Shown: piece after piece, positions 20,224 through 23,940 of the stretch | Numbering within the stretch: position 1 is the first letter of the stretch | How the letters are laid out: each line of letters starts with the position of its first letter | DNA from: an uncultured Sphingomonadales bacterium | GTDB lineage: Bacteria; Pseudomonadota; Alphaproteobacteria; Sphingomonadales; Sphingomonadaceae | Length of the DNA: 23,940 nt | NCBI GenBank assembly: GCA_937898525.1 | Contig: CALCBC010000128.1 | Location: 1 to 23,940 of the forward strand | Reading direction: 5' to 3' | Translations under genes and position numbers: made by a program | Notes under the pieces: generated by a model | Told to the model about the DNA's origin: nothing | Seen by the model: only the letters and a program-made list of their open reading frames with translations | Databases searched by the model: none

Positions 20224-23200
20224 TCAGAACTCGTAGCTGACACCGACCTTGATGCGCCAGACCGACGAACTGACGTTGATCTGGTTGTCGGACTCGTAGC
20301 CGGTCAGCCCGGTATCCGGATCGACGACGAGATTGCTGTCCGAGCCGAAGATGTAGCGGCCTTCGGCGTCGATGCCGGTCAGCGAGGTGATGTCCTGCAG
20401 CCCGGCGAAATTGCGCCGCCGCTGGACGTTCCAGTCGTTGTCGAGGAAGTTGAGGAAGTTGTCGAACGTGGCGAACAGCTTGAGCCGGTCGTCGACGCCG
20501 AAGAACGAGCCCGGGCCCGGGATTTCCTGCGAGAACGACAGGTCGAGGTCGTAGTACCAGTCGTTCGAGCAGGTGTTCCGCGGGATCGTCTGTCCCATGT
20601 ACTTCTTCGCGCAGCCGAGCTCGCTGGCGAAGTCGACCAGCCGCTGCACGGCGCCCATGTCCGAAGTCGGCGCGACGTTCGGATCGTTCACTCCCGTCGG
20701 GATGTAGAGCAGCGCATTCTCGAACCCGGAGCTGCTGTCGTTGAACACCCCGCCGCCGGTAAACGTCAGGCTGTACGGCCTGCCAGACCGAGCGATGAAG
20801 GTGATCCCGAGGCGCGTATCCAGCTCGCCGAAGAACTGCTCTGTGAGGTTGAGCTGGGTCGAGAAGTTGTGCCGGCTCGAGAAGAAGCCGCGCGACTCCT
20901 GCGGATCCTGCCGGTCGAACGCGGCCGTCAGATCGTAGTTCGAACCCGCTGTCGAGTTGTACATGTTGCGCCGGTCGCTGCCCGCGGTGAACGCGTAGCC
21001 GAAGCTGAACCACGTCGAACCACCGTCGGTGAAGAGGCCGCCGTCGAATTCCTTCGACAGGATCACCGACGCGATGTGGCTGTCATAGCCGTCACCGTTG
21101 ATCAGCTGCAGCTCGTCGTCACGACCCGTGTTGAAGCACTCGGCCGTGACGTTGTCCCACTCGGGCGCCGGGGTAAGACCGGTGAGCACCGCGTTGCACC
21201 CGGCGACCGTCGGGTCGATCGCCGCGTAGATCGGCCGGTTGTCGCGGGTATAGCCCATCAGTCCGCGCCGGATGTCGGGCGTCTGCGACAGGTCGACGAT
21301 TGTCAGCGGGTCCTTGTAGTAGCTGTAGATGTAATCGAGATTGAGGTTCCAGCCGCTGAAGAAGCCTGTTGGCGCGAAGTCGAGCCCCGACGAGAAGCCG
21401 ATGTTGGCGCGCTGGACCGACGGCATCTTGATGTCGGGATTGATCGACTGGGTATCCCCGAGGCCGGCGGCCGCGCGGGCGCTGGCCGAGGCCTGGAAGC
21501 AGTCGGGCAGGCCGGTGAACTGCCCGTTCTGGACCACGTCGATCGGTCCGGCCGGGCAGGCCGGGTCGGTCGTCGTACCGGTGGCGAAGCCGATGCCGTC
21601 GTTCTGGAACGCATTGCCGAACCACACGAGCGGGTCGCCGCCACCGAAGATGCCGAAGCCCGCCCGCAGCTGCGGTCGCGAAAAGACGGCAAAGTCGTCC
21701 ATGTCGTAGGTCACCGCGGCGCGCGGCATGATCAGCGGCGCGAGATCGTCGAACCCGTGGGCGTTGCTGATGCCGTAGCGCGCGACGAAATTCGGGTTCT
21801 CGCGCGGAGCATCACCGCTGTACCAGTCGACACGCACGCCGGCGACGAGGCTGACCACGTCACTGAGCTGCCAGTCGTCCTGCACGAAGGTCGAGAAGAT
21901 GGTCCTCTGGAACGCAGCGGCCGCGTCGTTGACATCGCCGGTCGCGGTGAAGTTGCCTTCGGCGCCGACCGCCTGCCCGCCGACGAGCTGCGTCGCCGAA
22001 GGGTTGGTGAACGTGCCGTTGGACAGGATGCCGTTGCGCAGGTCGTCGATGCTGCTGAAGTACATCGTGCCCGTCGCGCCCTGCACGAACAGGTTGAACA
22101 GGTCGGCCTTGTTGTATTCGACGCCGAATTTCAGGCTGTGGTCGCCAACCTCGTACTTGGCGAGGAAGCGGGCCGCGTCGACGGTCGTCTGCAGGTCGTT
22201 CGCCGAGCGCGAGAAGCCCGGGCCGGCGAGGATCTGGCCGCTGAGTCCCCCGTTGGTAACTCCGACGATGATCCGCGGGATCGGGTTGGCGTCCTGCGCC
22301 TCGCCGCCGCCCACCGGATCCTGCAGATCCTGGATCTCCGACCGCGAGTAGCGGAGCTCGGTCGAGAAATTGTCGGTCCACTGCGAGTACAGGCGGCCCG
22401 AGTAGTAATCCGATTCGGTGCCGCTGACGTAGAACGTGTTGAGCCCGGTCACCCGCGCGTTGGTCGTCGACGAACTGAAGTCGTCGGCCCGGACGGTCGA
22501 TTCCTCAAGCCGCTGGTAGGTCAGCTCGAGACGGTGGTCGTCGTTGATCTGCCAGTCGATGCGTCCGAAGTACCGGTCGTTCTTGAACGGTCGGTTGGTG
22601 ACAAGCGGACCGGTGTCGATGCCGTAGACCGAGCTGAGGATCTCGGAGACCTCGTTGAAATCTTCCACAGTGACCGAGGTGATCTCGTTCGGGAAGCCGG
22701 CGCCGAGCGGGCCATCGTCCTGCGACTGGCCTGCCTCGTGATGTTCGTAGGCGCCGAAGAAGAACAGCCGGTCGCGGATGATCGGGCCGCCGATCCAGGC
22801 GCCCCAGCGCTTGTCGGGCTCGACCGGGGCGACCTCGTTGCCGGAGACCGAGCTGCCGCGCAGGCTGTTGTCCGAATACTCGAAGAAGCCGCCGCCGTGG
22901 AACGCGTTCTGGCCCGACTTGGTGACGACGTTGATCGCGCACCCGGTGAAGTTGCCATATTCGACGTCGAAGGGCGCGAACTGGACCTGCGTCTCGCGCA
23001 CCGCATCGTACGGGATCGGGGTCGAACTGCGCGACGAGAAGCCGGTATCGTTGAGGCCGTAGATGTCGCCCTGGCTGATGCCGTCGACGGTGAAGGCGTT
23101 GCCGCGGTCGTTGCCGCCGAGGCACGAGATGCGGTCCTGGCCCGAGCCGCCGTCGTCGCGGTCGAGACTGACGCGCGGGTCGAGGCGGATGATGTCGCGG

Positions 23201-23664
23201 ACGTCGCGGTTGAAGCTCGGTGCCGCCTCGAGCTGCTCGCCAGCGAAGCTGGTACCCGGTCCGACCGCGAGCTGGGTCACGCGGACGCGGCTGCCGGTGA
23301 CGACGATCACGCCGCCGCCGCTGGTCAGCGAGAACCCGAGGTTCGTGCTGCCTTGCAGGTTGGTCATGATGTCCGAAATCGTCTGGCCCTCGAAGCCCTC
23401 GGCGTTCGCGGTCACGGTGTAGGGGCCACCGGTTACGAGGCCGGTCGCGGCGAAAGTGCCATTCGCGCCGGTAGTGATCGTCCGCGTCGCGCCGGTGCGC
23501 GTGTCGGTGATGGTCACCGTTGCCCCCGCAATCGGGTTGCCCGATTCGTCGGCAACGGTGCCGTCGATCCCGGACGTGATCTGCTGCGCGGCAGCCGGTG
23601 CGGGCAGGACGGCGACGACGGGCAGCGCAAGCGCGCTGGCGGCGAGGAGATACTTGAGCTTCAT
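20224..23664 (-). CDS. Oar-like TonB-dependent outer-membrane receptor
   Basis: This is a 1146-residue outer-membrane protein with a signal peptide (residues 1 to about 27, ending PAAAQ). A carboxypeptidase-regulatory-like beta-sandwich follows at about 30-115 (SGIDGTVADESGNPIAGATVTITDTRTGA), then a plug (RDVRDIIRLDPRVSLDRDD, AFTVDGISQGDIYGL, INVVTKSGQNAFHGGGFFEY), and a large barrel ending in VGVSYEF with a terminal Phe as expected for barrel insertion. This is the Oar/OmpA-related TonB receptor type, common in Sphingomonadales and Bacteroidetes. Ligands of this class are mostly unknown; Oar of Myxococcus has been linked to protein secretion. Family length is usually about 1000-1150. ATG 23664 opens the signal peptide. 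It is likely a single transcription unit ending at the hairpin 20173-20202. A very long frame on the opposite strand is a codon-bias artefact. Confidence 0.93.
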   Translation of the reverse strand: MKLKYLLAASALALPVVAVLPAPAAAQQITSGIDGTVADESGNPIAGATVTITDTRTGATRTITTGANGTFAATGLVTGGPYTVTANAEGFEGQTISDIMTNLQGSTNLGFSLTSGGGVIVVTGSRVRVTQLAVGPGTSFAGEQLEAAPSFNRDVRDIIRLDPRVSLDRDDGGSGQDRISCLGGNDRGNAFTVDGISQGDIYGLNDTGFSSRSSTPIPYDAVRETQVQFAPFDVEYGNFTGCAINVVTKSGQNAFHGGGFFEYSDNSLRGSSVSGNEVAPVEPDKRWGAWIGGPIIRDRLFFFGAYEHHEAGQSQDDGPLGAGFPNEITSVTVEDFNEVSEILSSVYGIDTGPLVTNRPFKNDRYFGRIDWQINDDHRLELTYQRLEESTVRADDFSSSTTNARVTGLNTFYVSGTESDYYSGRLYSQWTDNFSTELRYSRSEIQDLQDPVGGGEAQDANPIPRIIVGVTNGGLSGQILAGPGFSRSANDLQTTVDAARFLAKYEVGDHSLKFGVEYNKADLFNLFVQGATGTMYFSSIDDLRNGILSNGTFTNPSATQLVGGQAVGAEGNFTATGDVNDAAAAFQRTIFSTFVQDDWQLSDVVSLVAGVRVDWYSGDAPRENPNFVARYGISNAHGFDDLAPLIMPRAAVTYDMDDFAVFSRPQLRAGFGIFGGGDPLVWFGNAFQNDGIGFATGTTTDPACPAGPIDVVQNGQFTGLPDCFQASASARAAAGLGDTQSINPDIKMPSVQRANIGFSSGLDFAPTGFFSGWNLNLDYIYSYYKDPLTIVDLSQTPDIRRGLMGYTRDNRPIYAAIDPTVAGCNAVLTGLTPAPEWDNVTAECFNTGRDDELQLINGDGYDSHIASVILSKEFDGGLFTDGGSTWFSFGYAFTAGSDRRNMYNSTAGSNYDLTAAFDRQDPQESRGFFSSRHNFSTQLNLTEQFFGELDTRLGITFIARSGRPYSLTFTGGGVFNDSSSGFENALLYIPTGVNDPNVAPTSDMGAVQRLVDFASELGCAKKYMGQTIPRNTCSNDWYYDLDLSFSQEIPGPGSFFGVDDRLKLFATFDNFLNFLDNDWNVQRRRNFAGLQDITSLTGIDAEGRYIFGSDSNLVVDPDTGLTGYESDNQINVSSSVWRIKVGVSYEF

Positions 23665-23872
23665 GGATGGGGACCCCTGTCTGATTCCCGGACAACCGTT
23701 GCGTTAGAAACGATTCGAGACAGGACAAGGACTAATTTGTGACAGAACGGCTACGCTGCCCACCGATCCGGCAGTCCACAGGTTATCCACCACCCGGCCA
23801 TTGAAATTGCTGTATTTTCCAATTGTTGCCGCGCCGCAACATGAACGCAGCAAATCGCACCGGGGGAGTCCG
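23665..23872. other. Upstream region of the TonB receptor, contains an A/T-rich patch
   Basis: This gap lies between the last gene fragment and the receptor start, both on the minus strand. It holds an A/T-rich patch (about 23800-23830) that is unusual for this genome, a 5-bp dyad GTTGC/GCAAC (23826-23841), and a sequence TTATCCACC that is one base off the DnaA box. On the minus strand a weak promoter-like pair (CTTGTC, 17 bases, TAACGC) is near 23705-23735. Nothing decisive was found. Confidence 0.3.
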
Positions 23873-23940
23873 TCAGACCAGATTGATCTCGCGCAGGCGC
23901 TGCATCAGGTAGTCGTGCGCCGTGATCGGCGACTCGGCGG
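23873..23940 (-). CDS. C-terminal 21 codons of an unidentified gene (cut by right edge)
   Basis: On the minus strand the frame entering from the right edge reads AESPITAHDYLMQRLREINLV and then TGA at 23875-23873. The translation looks like a natural helical C-terminus, and the non-coding character of the DNA beyond the stop supports this. Too little is present to name the gene. Confidence 0.5.
   Translation of the reverse strand, partial: AESPITAHDYLMQRLREINLV

Noticed and set aside
19633..23742. A 1369-codon open frame on the + strand, antisense to the TonB receptor and part of the 5'-nucleotidase
   Set aside because: It crosses two real genes and their terminator. Its translation is Val/Arg/Asp/Glu-rich without any domain, as expected for the complement of GC-rich codons. 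The minus-strand genes have signal peptides and family motifs.
23771..23792. DnaA box-like TTATCCACC as a hint of a replication origin
   Set aside because: Only one near-match, no cluster of boxes, no origin-linked genes around it. Chance occurrence is sufficient.

Overview
This window is GC-rich, gene-dense bacterial DNA. It fits an alphaproteobacterium of the order Sphingomonadales, probably in the Erythrobacteraceae/Sphingomonadaceae range. The pointers are a long Oar-like TonB-dependent receptor, several exported SnoaL/NTF2-like proteins, a Tat-exported Ior-type molybdenum hydroxylase, a PQQ alcohol dehydrogenase, a tannase-family esterase, and an abundant hairpin-repeat family that also sits inside coding regions. 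No rRNA, tRNA, CRISPR array, transposase or integrase was seen. Gene calls come from reading the sequence and from family motifs; no database search was possible.

Region 1 (2-6770, + strand) is a tightly packed propionyl-CoA to succinyl-CoA operon. It holds the 3' end of methylmalonyl-CoA mutase (scpA), biotin synthase (bioB), a small LprI-like protein, an exported alpha/beta-hydrolase, the biotin-carrying alpha subunit of propionyl-CoA carboxylase (pccA), and a double NTF2-like protein. Nearly every junction is an ATGA or GTGA overlap. Biotin made by BioB is the cofactor of PccA, and the methylmalonyl-CoA produced by the carboxylase feeds the mutase (after epimerisation). Between scpA and bioB lies a tandem duplication. 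It is made of an scpA 3' fragment, a small membrane-protein gene and the bioB 5' end, and it creates a chimeric bioB'-scpA' ORF. The two small membrane-protein genes are clearly different although their flanks are nearly identical. Both scpA and pccA carry an in-frame palindromic element that adds about 33-41 residues.

Region 2 (6836-13201, - strand) is a molybdenum-hydroxylase region: iorA and iorB (2Fe-2S and molybdopterin subunits), a small exported protein, a tannase/feruloyl-esterase-family enzyme, then xdhC and mocA, which mature the molybdenum cofactor. A divergent marR gene (13427-13945, +) is separated from iorA by a control region with two different perfect palindromes.

Region 3 (13963-18346, - strand) contains a periplasmic quinohaemoprotein alcohol dehydrogenase and, upstream of it, three tandem, overlapping paralogues of an exported SnoaL-like protein with a shared proline-rich C-terminal motif. 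Region 4 (18426-23940, - strand) contains a lipoprotein 5'-nucleotidase, a clear intrinsic terminator, a 1146-residue Oar-like TonB-dependent receptor, and the last 21 codons of an unidentified gene at the right edge.

The observations most worth following are the scpA/bioB segmental duplication with different small membrane-protein cargo, and the palindromic elements translated inside two enzymes of the same pathway.
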